Assembly: GCF_040807025.1 (NCBI RefSeq)
Contig: NC_090956.1
Coordinates: 3,584,517-3,648,516 of the forward strand
DNA from: Struthio camelus
Lineage: Eukaryota; Chordata; Aves; Struthioniformes; Struthionidae
DNA length: 64,000 nt
Direction: 5' to 3'
Position 1 is the stretch's first letter; every line of letters starts with the position of its first letter. Under the pieces are notes generated by a model, which made no database searches, had not been told where the DNA came from, and saw only the letters and a program-made list of their open reading frames with translations. A program made the translations under genes and the position numbers. Positions 1 through 11,200 of the stretch are shown piece by piece.

Positions 1-2900
1 GAGAATGAATTGCCTGCCTTCTGGTTAGGAACAAGGGACATTGTGATAATGAGATAGTCTGAGCATGAGGGAACTCAGCACAATGGGAGATTTATCTTGG
101 AACCAGTCCCTTGGCAGCCTAAACCCAAATACTGATGTCAGCACAGTTTCTCATTGCATAAAGACTAAGGATCAGACTCTGGATGACAGAACCATTTCTA
201 TCTCAAGTATGTCCTGTAACACAGCAGTGGCCATTGGTTACCCTCGATAAAATATTCATTTCCCTTTTTCTTCCTCTTTTTTTATTTTGGCAAGTGTTCT
301 CATGAATGGCTGTTTCAAAGCTTTCTAAGTCCCTTCCCTACCATACAAGGAGACATTCAGTTTTGTGAAGACACTCTATTTTGTTTAGCAGTAATAATAT
401 GCCACTTAGAGTAAGAGAAGAAAGTTTGGTCTCTGCCCTGAAACTCAATGGGGTTAGCCCCTGAAACAGAGCTGCTGTGCAAAAGATGGTCATGGGGCTT
501 GGCTGTGATCCCTGGGAGATGTTCGCTGCAGGTTAGTTACCTGCTCTATTCCAGATGAGATGTATATGAGTAAAAGAAACACCTTGCCCTGAGACTGGTA
601 TCCCTCATTTCTTGGCCTGCAACGTCCCAGGTACTTGCTACCACCGAGCCAAGGAGCAATGCAGGGACTCCCTGCAGAACAGTCCGAGGAGCTCAGCACC
701 CTGCAAGCAGTGAACAGGAATACCTTTTGCACAGATATGCCATGGAGCTTGATTCATGAGCGTCAGCCTGCGGCTTGGAGAAATGCTGCTGTGTTATGCG
801 CAGTCATACCTGCTCAGCCTGCCAGCACCCCTGGGGCTTTCTAAAATCAGTGTTATCCCACCTGTCCAGCCATGGACACCGACACGAGGGACACTTGTGT
901 TCACTGCTGCCGAGTTACTCACCTTAGACCGCACGGACACTCTCTGTTTCATTTAAATCTTGTTGTCCCATGGGAACCCCATTCCCACTGTGGATGCTCA
1001 AATGACCTAGGAAATTGCTTTCTTTCCTGCCTCAGACTGGGTCAATGCTTGAAGCCCTTGTCTTCAAGGGTCCCAGAGTGATGAGAGAAGCAGGGTAGGA
1101 GGCCAAGGCTTGAGTCCAGAGGTCTCAGAGACCCTTGCCACAAGGAATTACATGCTGTGCAAACAGATGAGGAAAACCAGAGAGAGCAAATGCCGGTGTG
1201 CACAACCTTGACACCACAATCAATGCGGTAGTTTACCACCAGGGACAAGTAAATAGCCTCAGAGTTGCAGGCTGCATAGCAAACATTGCAGTTTTATCTG
1301 GATGACAGGCGGCAATTTGTGGCAAAGGGTAAATCTCTCAGTTCACTCATGCTTGACATATGGATGGTCTTGTTACATTCCCTGATCTCAGCAGGATTGT
1401 TCTTGAATTAAAGGTTAAGTACGTACACGCCTGTAGGATCACGACCTTCATTTGATATTGCACTGCCCAGCAGATCCATAATCAATCCCTAACTTGCATG
1501 AATGACAGCTCCCGGTCAGTAACGTCAGCCACGCAGAATAGTGAGGTATGCCTAACTTCATACATTTAGGCTGGAAGTCAGAGATTTTAGGGCAGATCAG
1601 AGCAACGAGGTTCCAGAGCAGCCTTCTACCTGGATGAATGGGACAGACAGCAGCTTGTGCCACTTTACAGGGAGATCGGCCAGGCCGGGAGAGGGCTCTA
1701 CGATACAGTCACCTGCTCATTCAGCCACTCTAGGACAGGGTGGGAATGACAGCACTTCAACACCACAGTCCCCTTTTACATGACCAAAATTTTCTACTGT
1801 AAAAATTAAAGCAGTTCAAAGCCTGACCAAGCCTGCAGAGAAAACCACCACCTTCTTTGCCCTAAGCAGTTTGCCAATGCAAAGCTCGGACAGATCCAAG
1901 CCAGACACATTTTCTCTTCTCTCCTCTCCTCACCACTGGTTTTAGAACATACCAAAGGGGCTGCCAGGATGGCGATCCGGCAGTCAGATCCACCTGGACA
2001 GAGTCCCCCAAACAAATTCCCACATCGAGGTCAAGTCCTGTCTGCTTCAGTCATGGGAGAGTTTTGCTGCTGTTGCTAGCGGTTATTCACGCTATTCACG
2101 CTCATTCTGGGTATTCATGGTTTTTATCTAGTTGCTCTATTACCGAAGACAAGCATGCTCAGTCAGGTTGGATCACTAAGTGTTTTATCACACAGGCAAC
2201 ACAACAGCTCACAGGCTGGGTACATCTAAATAAGTTTAATAGGGTTTAATATTCATTCACTAGCAGTACCAAATGTCAAATCTCAGCTGTTTAAGGGCCA
2301 GAAACATGTCAAATACAAACACAAACACAGACAGCCATTGCTCAGAAATAGCTTTGTTGTACATCCAACCCGAGTAACTGGAACACAACCAATAATCTGG
2401 CCTGCCACACATCTGGGGAGAGAAAAGATGAATGTTTTACTAGATCGTTCTGACCCTGCAAAAATACACATAGCCATTTAATTTAACCCTATTTATTTAA
2501 AAGCCACACTTGTGAGAGCGAAGTTTTCCGGACGGTACACCCACTGCAGCTGGCGGAAGCCTCTCCGATTAGCAGACTTTGCTCAGGGCTGTGTTTGTCC
2601 CACGAGCAGGATGCAGCGGGGATGTCTCCCTGCCGCCGCGTGGACGCTGACGCTGGCAGCTTGAACGCGAGGTCCCACGGAGGCTGCTGGCAGCCGAACT
2701 AATTTGCTCAGAAACATGAGGAAATCTCTGCATGGTGATGCCTTGCCCTGTTTAGCCATACACACTATGAGCAGGCTGGATCCCATTGCATGCACAACCT
2801 ACTTTTTTTTAATTTAATAATTTTCTCCTTAAGCTGTAGCGGCCTGTGCGCTGGACTGGTGTGATACTTTGCATGGAAAAGGATCTTTGCATTTTCTTTA
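1..2900. other. intergenic DNA with no supported gene
   Basis: No reading frame here resembles a known protein. The longest frames are about 60-80 codons, overlap each other on both strands and lack splice-flanked continuity. Composition is mixed and AT-leaning near 2,220-2,260 and 2,795-2,825. No tRNA, interspersed repeat or tandem array was recognised. It could hold distal regulatory sequence or a 5' or 3' untranslated part of a gene lying to the left, but the sequence alone does not show it. Confidence 0.5.
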
Positions 2901-2904
2901 CTAA

Positions 2905-2910
2905 TTTATT
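2905..2910 (-). terminator. candidate poly(A) signal of the GPCR gene
   Basis: The plus strand reads TTTATT, so the minus strand carries AATAAA about 1.0 kb downstream of the receptor stop codon. It is the nearest canonical hexamer I see on that strand. Use as the receptor's cleavage signal is inferred; an ATTAAA (plus TTTAAT) lies slightly further on near 2,812. Confidence 0.35.
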
Positions 2911-3440
2911 TATAAGAGACTTATGGAATAGCTCTTCCCTCCCTCCTCTTCTCCTCCGGAAAGCAGAGGGGCTGGCGCAGCTGCACACTGCTGCCGCAGC
3001 CGGACCCGATTTTGCCCCCTGGTGGAACCCCAGAATTTTTGCAGCCTGGCAAAGACCGGCTGCCGCAAAAGTTTGGCAGCTGCAGGGAACAACCTCTCCC
3101 AGCGGCTCGCTGCGAGCAGCTGCACTGCAGTCAGAGGAACCCAACAGAGATGTCAACGGGATTTGGGCTTGCCCGCGTCCCTCTGGCACGTACGAGGCGA
3201 CCCTGGGCTCAGCTAGGCAGAGGCTGGTTTCTTGCGGGCGGCAGTGGGGAGAACATCCCTCCTTGGGAGCCTCAGCAGAAGGGGAAAATAAAGGGAGCTT
3301 GGTCAACGGCTTCACAAACTCGGTGCACAGAAAAGATCACCTATTAACAACTGCAAGTTGTAACGGATCAGCAGCGCTGAAGCAGCCAGGTCTGAACAAC
3401 CACCTCCCTGCCGATGGTTGCCCTCTCAGCACAGCCAGCC

Positions 3441-3458
3441 GGGGGGGGGGGGGGGGGG
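3441..3458. repeat. poly-G tract (18 G)
   Basis: An uninterrupted run of 18 G on the plus strand lies in the presumed 3' untranslated part of the GPCR gene (C run in the transcript sense). Such runs are length-variable and prone to sequencing error; no function is implied. Confidence 0.9.
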
Positions 3459-3927
3459 TATTTTGCCAGCAGTCCCAAACACAGTGACAGACAGCTGGCA
3501 AGGCAGGGCAAAGCCCCTGTGGGCTTTACACACAGCAGACGGGCACAATGGACACGAAATACTCTGAACTACGCTCAGTGCTAAGGAACCCAGCTGACAA
3601 ACGAGCACAAGTGGCAGAAAAGTCACACTGGTCTGTATACAAAGGAGGTGTCGCATAGGTATGATGGACCACAAAGGATGGAGAAGTGAAATGGGCAGCA
3701 AAGGAAGGGGCATACGGAACAAAATGCTGCTACTTTGACTTTCCCACCCTGCTGCAACTCCAACCAGTTGTTTCATTTCTTTAGTATATTAAGTCATGGC
3801 AGATTTGAGATACCTCCAAAATGTCAAATCACACTTCCGTCTGGCAATTATAGCTCTGAAATGAAGGGAAACAGCAGAGAAGAGAACTGCCCCTCTCCAA
3901 CGGAGCCGGCAACGCAGCACAAAGCGC

Positions 3928-5004
3928 TCAAGCCCTCGGGACCTCCACTTCCGAAGCGGACCTGGACTTCCGCCTGCTGGCCAGGATGGACTCCTCGCTG
4001 AAGGCCCCTTCAAAGGCTGACAGGATGGACTGGCGAAACTTCTCCTTGAAATCCGGCCCCACAAATACATACAGGATGGGGTTGATGCAGCTATTGAAGA
4101 AAGCAAGGCTAGAAACCAGGGGGATCCCTATGTAAAGAGCCATTTTCATCTCATGACTGGAAGAGTTTTTGGATATTTCCAGCAAGGAGAAGACGTGGTA
4201 GGGAAAATAACAGAGGAAAAAGGAGACTGTGACAGCAATGATAATTCTGTATGGCTTTGCAGAGTTGGCTAACTGCCTCCTTTTCAGCTTGACAGCAACA
4301 ATGCTGTAGCAGATGAGAATCACCGTGAAAGGGATGAGGAACCCGCATAAGAATCGCGTTACAATCATCGCTTTAAGCCGCATCCTCCACAGCCTCCGCG
4401 TTGCCTCAGACGTGTAGTCGTCGGACAGCGCAAAATTGTTGTAGCAGCTGGTGATGTTCTTGGAGCTGACCGCAGTGTCCCGAAAGACGAGGTACGGGGA
4501 GCTGAGGAGGAGAGCCAGGACCCACGTCCCCAGCGCAACCCTGGCTGCCAGCTCCGGGCTCCTGCGGTTGTGAGACCACACGGGAAAGGCCACAGAAACG
4601 CAGCGGTCCATGCTGATGACCGTCAGGAGGAAGACGCTGGCAAACATGTTGAGGAATGCGATGGTGCTGTTCAGCTTGCACAGGAGCTTCCCGAAGGGCC
4701 AGTGGAAACCCAGTGCAGTGTAGGCAATGCTGAGGGGCAGGAAAAAGGTGAAGATGAAGTCAGCGATGGCCAAGTTGAGGAACCATACGGAGTTCACCGT
4801 CTTCTTCATCCTGAAGCCTGCAATCCAGATGACAAGGCCATTCCCCGTCACCCCCAGCAAACAGGCGATGCTGTATACCACCATGGAAAGGATATGCATG
4901 CTCTTCTGCAGGCTGGAGTAGTGATCGTGGGCAGTGGCGTTCCCAGCCAGCCCGGTGGGAGAACTGGCAGAGAAGGGAGAAGGGGAAGAGGAGAAGTTCT
5001 CCAT
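3928..5004 (-). CDS. chemerin receptor-like (CMKLR1/GPR1 family) G protein-coupled receptor
   Basis: Intact seven-transmembrane receptor of 358 residues if translated from the ATG at 5,004-5,002 (MENFSSS...). Upstream in-frame TTG/CTG/GTG codons are not preferred. An acceptor (TTTCAG, ending at 5,023) lies just upstream, so the coding sequence sits in one exon behind at least one 5' UTR exon, as in CMKLR1. Visible hallmarks: N-glycosylation sites NFS and NAT in the N terminus, GNGLVIW in TM1, NLAIADF in TM2, the FHWPFG loop, DRC in place of DRY after TM3, FRDTA in extracellular loop 2, CYFP in TM6 and NPILY in TM7, then a Ser/Arg-rich tail. The stretches MKKTVN-VWFLNLA, ASVFLLT and LAFFNSC-NPILYVF match CMKLR1 and GPR1 better than formyl-peptide receptors. 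Ligand unknown; chemerin or a peptide chemoattractant is inference. Exact orthology is not settled, so no symbol is given. Confidence 0.85.
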   Translation of the reverse strand: MENFSSSPSPFSASSPTGLAGNATAHDHYSSLQKSMHILSMVVYSIACLLGVTGNGLVIWIAGFRMKKTVNSVWFLNLAIADFIFTFFLPLSIAYTALGFHWPFGKLLCKLNSTIAFLNMFASVFLLTVISMDRCVSVAFPVWSHNRRSPELAARVALGTWVLALLLSSPYLVFRDTAVSSKNITSCYNNFALSDDYTSEATRRLWRMRLKAMIVTRFLCGFLIPFTVILICYSIVAVKLKRRQLANSAKPYRIIIAVTVSFFLCYFPYHVFSLLEISKNSSSHEMKMALYIGIPLVSSLAFFNSCINPILYVFVGPDFKEKFRQSILSAFEGAFSEESILASRRKSRSASEVEVPRA

Positions 5005-5021
5005 CACCAGCAAGCCAGATT

Positions 5022-6550
5022 CCTGAAATCATAAAGGCACACACTTCTGTTACCTGCAGCTCCTACAGCTCAGATGAGGTGAAAATCTTTGCTTAACTGC
5101 TGTACACAATATGTATACACAATGCCAGACTATATCCACTTTATATACTTAATAACAACCGTCTGCCTATATAATGGCTGAAAGGCTTCAGGCTGGCAGA
5201 GGTACAAGGAATTTAAGCCATTTGAACAAGATCCAAGCGAACCTAGACAGAGGGTCTGTGAATCTCTTGGGCTGATCTGATCCTAAATATGCCCTGGAAG
5301 TGATGGTATCTGATGAATATCAAAACAACCCAAGGGTAGAGGAGACATCTGAGCAGAAGTTCAGCCACCAAGTGGAAAACTCAGAGTCGTACTGCTACAA
5401 GCAAAAATCTGAGGCTCCCTCAAGACAAAGGCAATTCCACATTTAATGAGCAGTCCCCTGGATCCCTGCAAAGCTTATCGCCACCACTGAACACCAGCCT
5501 GCTTTCATTGAGAGATGTTTTAAGCCAAGAAATGATAATAAACAATGATTTTTTGCTTGCAACTCCTTTCACCTCATTGCAGCCCAAGGCGCTGCGGTGC
5601 AAGGGCTGGCATCACCCAGAGCGGCCTTCCCAGTGCCACATTGCCCTGGGAGCTGGAGAGTCGCCGCACGGCCATGTGACCCTGGCACTGCTCTGCACAT
5701 CACAGAAACCATCTCAACCGGAGAAACCAACTGAGGTATCGCCATCAGTATCGGTGGTGGCAGAACAACCCTTCCATAAACTGCCTACAAAAGCAATCAG
5801 ACATGGGCTGACAGCAGAACCAGGGAAACCCAAATCCTGCTGCTGCAAGGAATCGTCTTGGGATGGCCAAGGACAGATTAAGATAGCAAAAAAAATTGGC
5901 CAAACTGATAAAGCTTAGGTTACAAGACCATTGCTTCAAGAGATACCTTCTAGGGACGTGTACTCTAATAGGCAGAAAAACACTTAGTATAACTGTCAGC
6001 CACATGCCCACGAATCCCCCTCCTGGTAAGCCCCCAGTTTCCCTTGCCCCTCTTGCTCACCCCAGGGCCCCTTATCACAGGTGCACGAGAGGACTCACCA
6101 CAGCGCTCTGCTCCTCGCTCTGCCACTGACTGCTGCTCTTGCCTCCTGGCTGCCTCACCGTTAAGACACTGCTCTCTGGAGTGACTCACAGTGCCTAGTT
6201 TCATCTTTCCATGCCTTGGGATCATGGGGAATTTGGTAGGATCACTTGTTCCTTAGTCCTTTTCCTCAATTTATAATATAGTGAATTTAACCCCTGAATT
6301 TCTGGCTGTTGCATGGCTCAAGTTGGTCAACTGCATTAGCTAACTTGGCTTCAAACCACAGAGAAAACAAGGCCCCTCTCCTGCCTATGCAACTCATCCC
6401 TGAGCGGTAGCTTCTTTCCTCTCAAGCACCCAGACACCCCACTGGGCATCCAGGGTTCCCTGCTGCAAAGGGGAAGGAGCAGGCACCAGTCCCCATGGCA
6501 GCAGCACCTGGCTCTGTGCATGGCACACTCAGCTAACGGCATCATGCCAC
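5022..6550. other. GPCR 5' flank and intergenic DNA
   Basis: The first bases, read on the minus strand, belong to the intron or 5' UTR region of the receptor gene. TATA-rich sequence near 5,130-5,150 could be a promoter element but no first exon can be fixed. The rest, to the start of the minisatellite, shows no protein similarity; its open frames (up to about 136 codons) look random. Confidence 0.45.
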
Positions 6551-6555
6551 GGGGC

Positions 6556-7075
6556 CTTGCAGGGAGGGGTTTGGCAGGGAGCACCCGGTGGCTGGTGGGG
6601 TGGCTGGGAAGCACCCTCTGGCTGGCAGGGCTGCAGCTGATGTGGGGAACACCCTCCATCTGATGGGTCAGCTAGGAGCCCCCTCCAGCTTGTGAGGTGG
6701 CAAGGAGCACCCTGTGGCTTGTGGAGTGGCAGGGCTCCCTCCAGCTTGCAGAGAGCCCCCTCAGCTTGCAGGGTGGTTGGGAGCATCCTCCAGCTGGTGG
6801 GGTGGCAAGAAGCACCCCCCCCCCCAACTTGCAGGATGGTTGGATGTATCCTCTATCTGGTTGGGCTCCAGGGTGGCAAGCAACACCCTCCAGCTCATGA
6901 GGTGAGGAGCACCTTCTGGCTGGCGTGAAGCACCCTCCGGCTCCTCCTGGGAGCACCCTCCAGCTGGTGGGGTGGCAGGGGGCCTCAGAGCACCCCCCAG
7001 GTCGTGGGGCAGCTGGGAGCACCCTCCGGCTCACAGGGTGGCAGGGGGGCTCGAAGCACCCCCAGCCCACGGGGC
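6556..7075. repeat. degenerate GC-rich minisatellite (~30-bp unit, ~17 copies)
   Basis: Successive units follow the pattern GGGAGCACCCTCCAGCTGG then TGGGGTGGCA, with lengths of roughly 21-40 bp and much divergence. Copies can be followed from about 6,584 (AGCACCCGGTGGCTGG) through 6,788, 6,952 and 7,018. The array ends at the start of the SHMT1 CpG island. Apparent open frames across it on both strands are by-products of the repeat. Confidence 0.85.
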
Positions 7076-7700
7076 GGCCCCGCGCCCGCCGGAGCGCGGC
7101 GCTGCACGGGGCCAAGGTCACCCGCGCCCGCGCCGCCACGCGCCAGTGGCGCCGCCAGCCTCGCCTCGGCGCGGGCCAATGGGGCGCGGGGAGGAGGTGA
7201 GGCGCGGCGCGGATTGGTCGAGACGCTTCCTGGGCGTGTCCCTCGCCAGCCTACCGGGGCGGTGGTCAGGCGGTGATTGGCCGAGGCGCGGAGGGGAGTG
7301 TCCGAACGTTCTATGGTAGGCGCGCGGCTTCCCGCGCCGCGTGCGGGAGCGTGACTCAGGCAGGGGCAGGTAGGGAGCGCGCCCGGCGGTGCCGCTCGCC
7401 CCACGGGGACCCTCGGGGCTGTGGGCGGGCTTGGAGGAGCCCAGGCGCGGGCCGGGCATGCACTTGCCCCGAGCTCCTGCTTTGCCCTCCCCGGGGGGAC
7501 GGGAGAGCCCCGTGGCCTCCCACCCTGCCCTTCCCCGCAGCCTTTCCTCCTTGCAGGCAGCTTTGGTGACAGGGCGGTGGCGGCGGGGAGGGTTTCCACG
7601 GTGCCAGCGAGGACCCGGGCTTGCGGGTCGTGGGGAGGCCAGGCCAGAGCAAGCAGGAGTGCGGTTGCACAGCCAGGGTGGGTTGACACGAATAAACTAA
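7076..7700 (+). promoter_or_regulatory. CpG-island promoter of SHMT1
   Basis: Dense CpG sequence lies about 0.5-1.1 kb before the SHMT1 start codon. It has three NF-Y-type CCAAT boxes (CCAAT at 7,176-7,180; inverted ATTGG at 7,213-7,217 and 7,276-7,280) and an AP-1-type TGACTCA at 7,352-7,358. A donor-like GGGCAG|GTAGGG at 7,369 could end a non-coding first exon, because the first coding exon begins at an acceptor (CTCCAG, ending 8,200). The transcription start itself is not visible. Confidence 0.6.
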
Positions 7701-8223
7701 ATGCGGTTGCTTAATAACCTGCTCACGGCCCTTTGCTAGGCTGGCAGGGTTAATGGATAAAAGAGATGCATTGTTTTTAGCCGAGACGGAAGCTGGGCTG
7801 TCACTCTCGTCTGGGAGCACGTGCTCTGCATCATAACGCTTGCAGTGTTTGCACTGGCGGGTGCGGGAGGGCTGCTGCCACAACAGGGCAGCGTCGGGCC
7901 AGGCTTCTCCCCAGATTCGGGCTGGGGGAAGCCTGTGAACCTGCCCGCGCAATCCCCGAGCAGAGCGGTGATGGGGCAACGTCGGAAATAACCAAAGCAC
8001 CGTAACTGGAGAACCATCTTAAATCAGTGGGGCTTCCCCAAGAGGTGTCGGGGTTTTCCTCACCCTACTGGCCAGCCCCCATTGCGTTTCGGGGGAAGGC
8101 GTGGGATGGGAGCAGGTAGCACGTGGGGGACACGGCCCAGAGGCACCCGGCCCCACCGCCATCCCAGCCAGCTCCACAAACTCTCCCTTTCTGGCTCCAG
8201 GCTACGTTGGACCCAGCAGGCAG

Positions 8224-11200
8224 ATGGCGAACTCGGCGCAGGGCAGCGGGGGCCTCCCCAGCACGGAGCTCTGGGCCTCCCATAACAGGATGGTAGTGGA
8301 GCCGCTCGACAGCAACGACCCGGAGGTGAGAGCCCTTTCCTGGCACGGGCCTCGGCAGCGGAGCAGCCTGTACGGTCAGTGCAAGCAACCTGCTTCACTC
8401 ACCCTCTGGGCCTGGGCAGCCACGGGGACGCTGACCTCCCCAAGCTGGTGACGCAGGGGCGAGACGGTCCAAGGCTGAGCTGGGTCTCACCAGGTCTCTG
8501 TGCCAGGTTGCCTGCAGCGAGAGGTGGAGAGGAAGAGCATCCTCCAAGTGCGTTGCTGCACAGTAATCGAGCTAACACGGTCTTCACTTCACATCTATTG
8601 CTTATACCCCTCTGCTTGAAGCTCACATGTCTGCACAAGCACAGATGGCCAACCAGACCAGCATGGCCAAAGCCTAGTGCATTTTGTAGCCACCCTAGAC
8701 TCTAGCCCAAATGACAACCAAATTAGCTGGCAGCTTCCTGGCAGGTAGAGACCCAAAACGAGGCCTATGACAGAGCGCATGACAGAACCTGTTCAGGATC
8801 GGTTGTACCAAGAAGGGGTCTCATTTTTCTTCTCCAGTACCTTTCCAAGCCGCTCTCCATCACGCTTTCCCCTCTGAGGGTGCATCCCTACCTGGCAGCA
8901 TCCATGTCTCATGCAGAGCCAGTACAGTGAAGCAGTTTCTCCTGTCTCCCAAAGGTATACAGCATCATCATGAAGGAGAAGCAGCGCCAGAAGCTGGGGC
9001 TGGAGTTAATCGCCTCTGAAAATTTTGCAAGTCGAGCAGTCCTGGAGGCCCTGGGATCCTGCATGAACAACAAATACTCTGAGGGTTACCCAGGACAGAG
9101 GTACAGGGCAGGGCAGAGTCCAACTGACCCAAACCCTTACAGGGAAAAGAGAAACAACCCACCCCGTGCCACTTCCCTCTTGAAATCTCACCCCCGGAAA
9201 GGAAGCGGTATCATGGCACTGGCCCAGCCAGCCGAGCTCCTCCAGGGCAGGATCTGAACCCCTCAGCTTCTGCCCGTGGCTGCGCGTGGGACCGTCTCTG
9301 CAGGGTCACATCTGCTGCAGCTGCTGCCCTGGTAGCTGCCGCAAACATGGCGTTGCCTTGGTTCTCCCCAGCCAGCATGGCCTTGGTCACGTGGACCTTT
9401 CTGAATAATCAGTTTGCTTTTAATCCCCTGCAGTTTGCTCTAAGCAAACAACACCAACCCTGGCATAAATCCCACCTTGTCCTTTGCCAACAGGTACTAC
9501 GGCGGGACAGAGTTTGTAGACGAGCTGGAAAGGCTGTGTCAGAAGAGAGCCCTGGAGGCGTACCAGCTGGACCCCCAGAAGTGGGGAGTCAATGTCCAGC
9601 CGTACTCAGGTAACCGTGCTTGGCAGAGCCAGGCTGCGCTCCGTCAGCCCCCACGTGCCCTGGCACTTGTAACAGGCCTGCTGTGCTCTCGCTGCAGGGT
9701 CGCCCGCTAACTTTGCGGTGTACACGGCCCTGGTGGAGCCCCATGGCAGGATCATGGGGCTGGACCTGCCCGACGGCGGCCACCTCACCCACGGCTTCAT
9801 GACGGACAAGAAGAAGATCTCTGCTACCTCCATCTTCTTTGAGTCCATGCCCTACAAGGTATGGAGAACCACTCCAGCTGGAGCAGGGACGTGGCAGTCA
9901 TAAGCGTTACAGCCTCTTAAATGCAAGAGTAATGGGGTCCAACCAGGACGGTTACATCTGTGTCCTGTCCCCAGGGTGTGGGTGACCTGGGAGGTTAGAA
10001 GGAGGATGACTTAGAAGGGGTGGGATGCCCCTTCCCCTCTCACTACTTGTGCTGTCAAATCACCCTTCTCCCCGTATCCCCTCCTGCGGGATGGCGCTGG
10101 GACTGATCCTTACCCATGCCAAGGTGGCTGAACTGTCCTTTTTGTCTCCTAGGTCAACCCCAAGACTGGTTACATCGATTATGATCGACTAGAAGAGAAC
10201 GCCCGCCTGTTCCACCCCAAGCTGATCATAGCAGGTGAGGGTCAAACCCTTATTAACCTCCCTGGTAATGCACCAGGACTGGGGTGGCTCCCTGAAGCCA
10301 TTAGCACCTTGGTAAGCCAGCAGGCACATGTGGGTGCTGTGATGCCAGGAGGAGACCTTGAATACATCTGTGCTGGCCTGAGCTGGGTTCATCACTATCG
10401 CAGGGCTGATCCCAGGCTGTCCCAGGGCCCGTGAGCGGCTGCTCCTGTCCCCTCCCTGCAGCCTCACACCTAGCCCAGCTCCCAGAGCCACATGCTGTCT
10501 CCCCCAGGCGTCAGCTGCTACTCGCGCAACCTGGACTATGCCCGCATGCGGAAGATCGCAGACGCCAACGGAGCCTATCTCATGGCTGACATGGCCCACA
10601 TCAGCGGGCTGGTGGCTGCCGGCATTGTGCCCTCCCCCTTTGACCACTGCGACATCGTCTCCACCACCACCCACAAGACCTTGCGGGGCTGCAGAGCTGG
10701 CATGATCTTCTACCGCAAAGGTACCTGCCCCAGCTGGGGAGCCGGGAGAAACGCTGCCCAGGGCCAAGGGAGCTGCAAGTCACAGGGCCCAGGGCTGCCC
10801 CTCTGCTCTAGCTGGGAAGAGGAAGGGCAGAGGGGTCTCCTGGGGGGAGCTTCACAGGCTGAGGGGCCAGCCCTAATCCAGAGTTGAGGCAGAACAACCA
10901 CAGTCCCCGCTCTGTGGGGCCTGGAGGTGCACAGTTGCTGGTGTAGTTGCAGGGTCGCGGGAGAAAGCAGGCTGTGCTGCCCTGTGAGTGACACTGCCCT
11001 CCCCTCCCGCAGGCACCCGCAGCGTGGACCCCAAGACGGGCAAGGAAACGCTCTACAACCTGGAGAGCCTCATCAACCAGGCAGTCTTCCCTGGGCTGCA
11101 GGGAGGGCCGCACAACCACGCCATCGCAGGTACGCCTCTGGCTGGGCTGACTGCCGGCTCCGGGCTGGCAGGGCAGGGAGCTGGCAGAGATCTCGCGGCT

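Noticed and set aside
2809-3487. Overlapping open frames of 168 (minus) and 213 (plus) codons
   Set aside because: Frames on both strands overlap, show no known similarity and lie in the presumed 3' flank of the GPCR gene.
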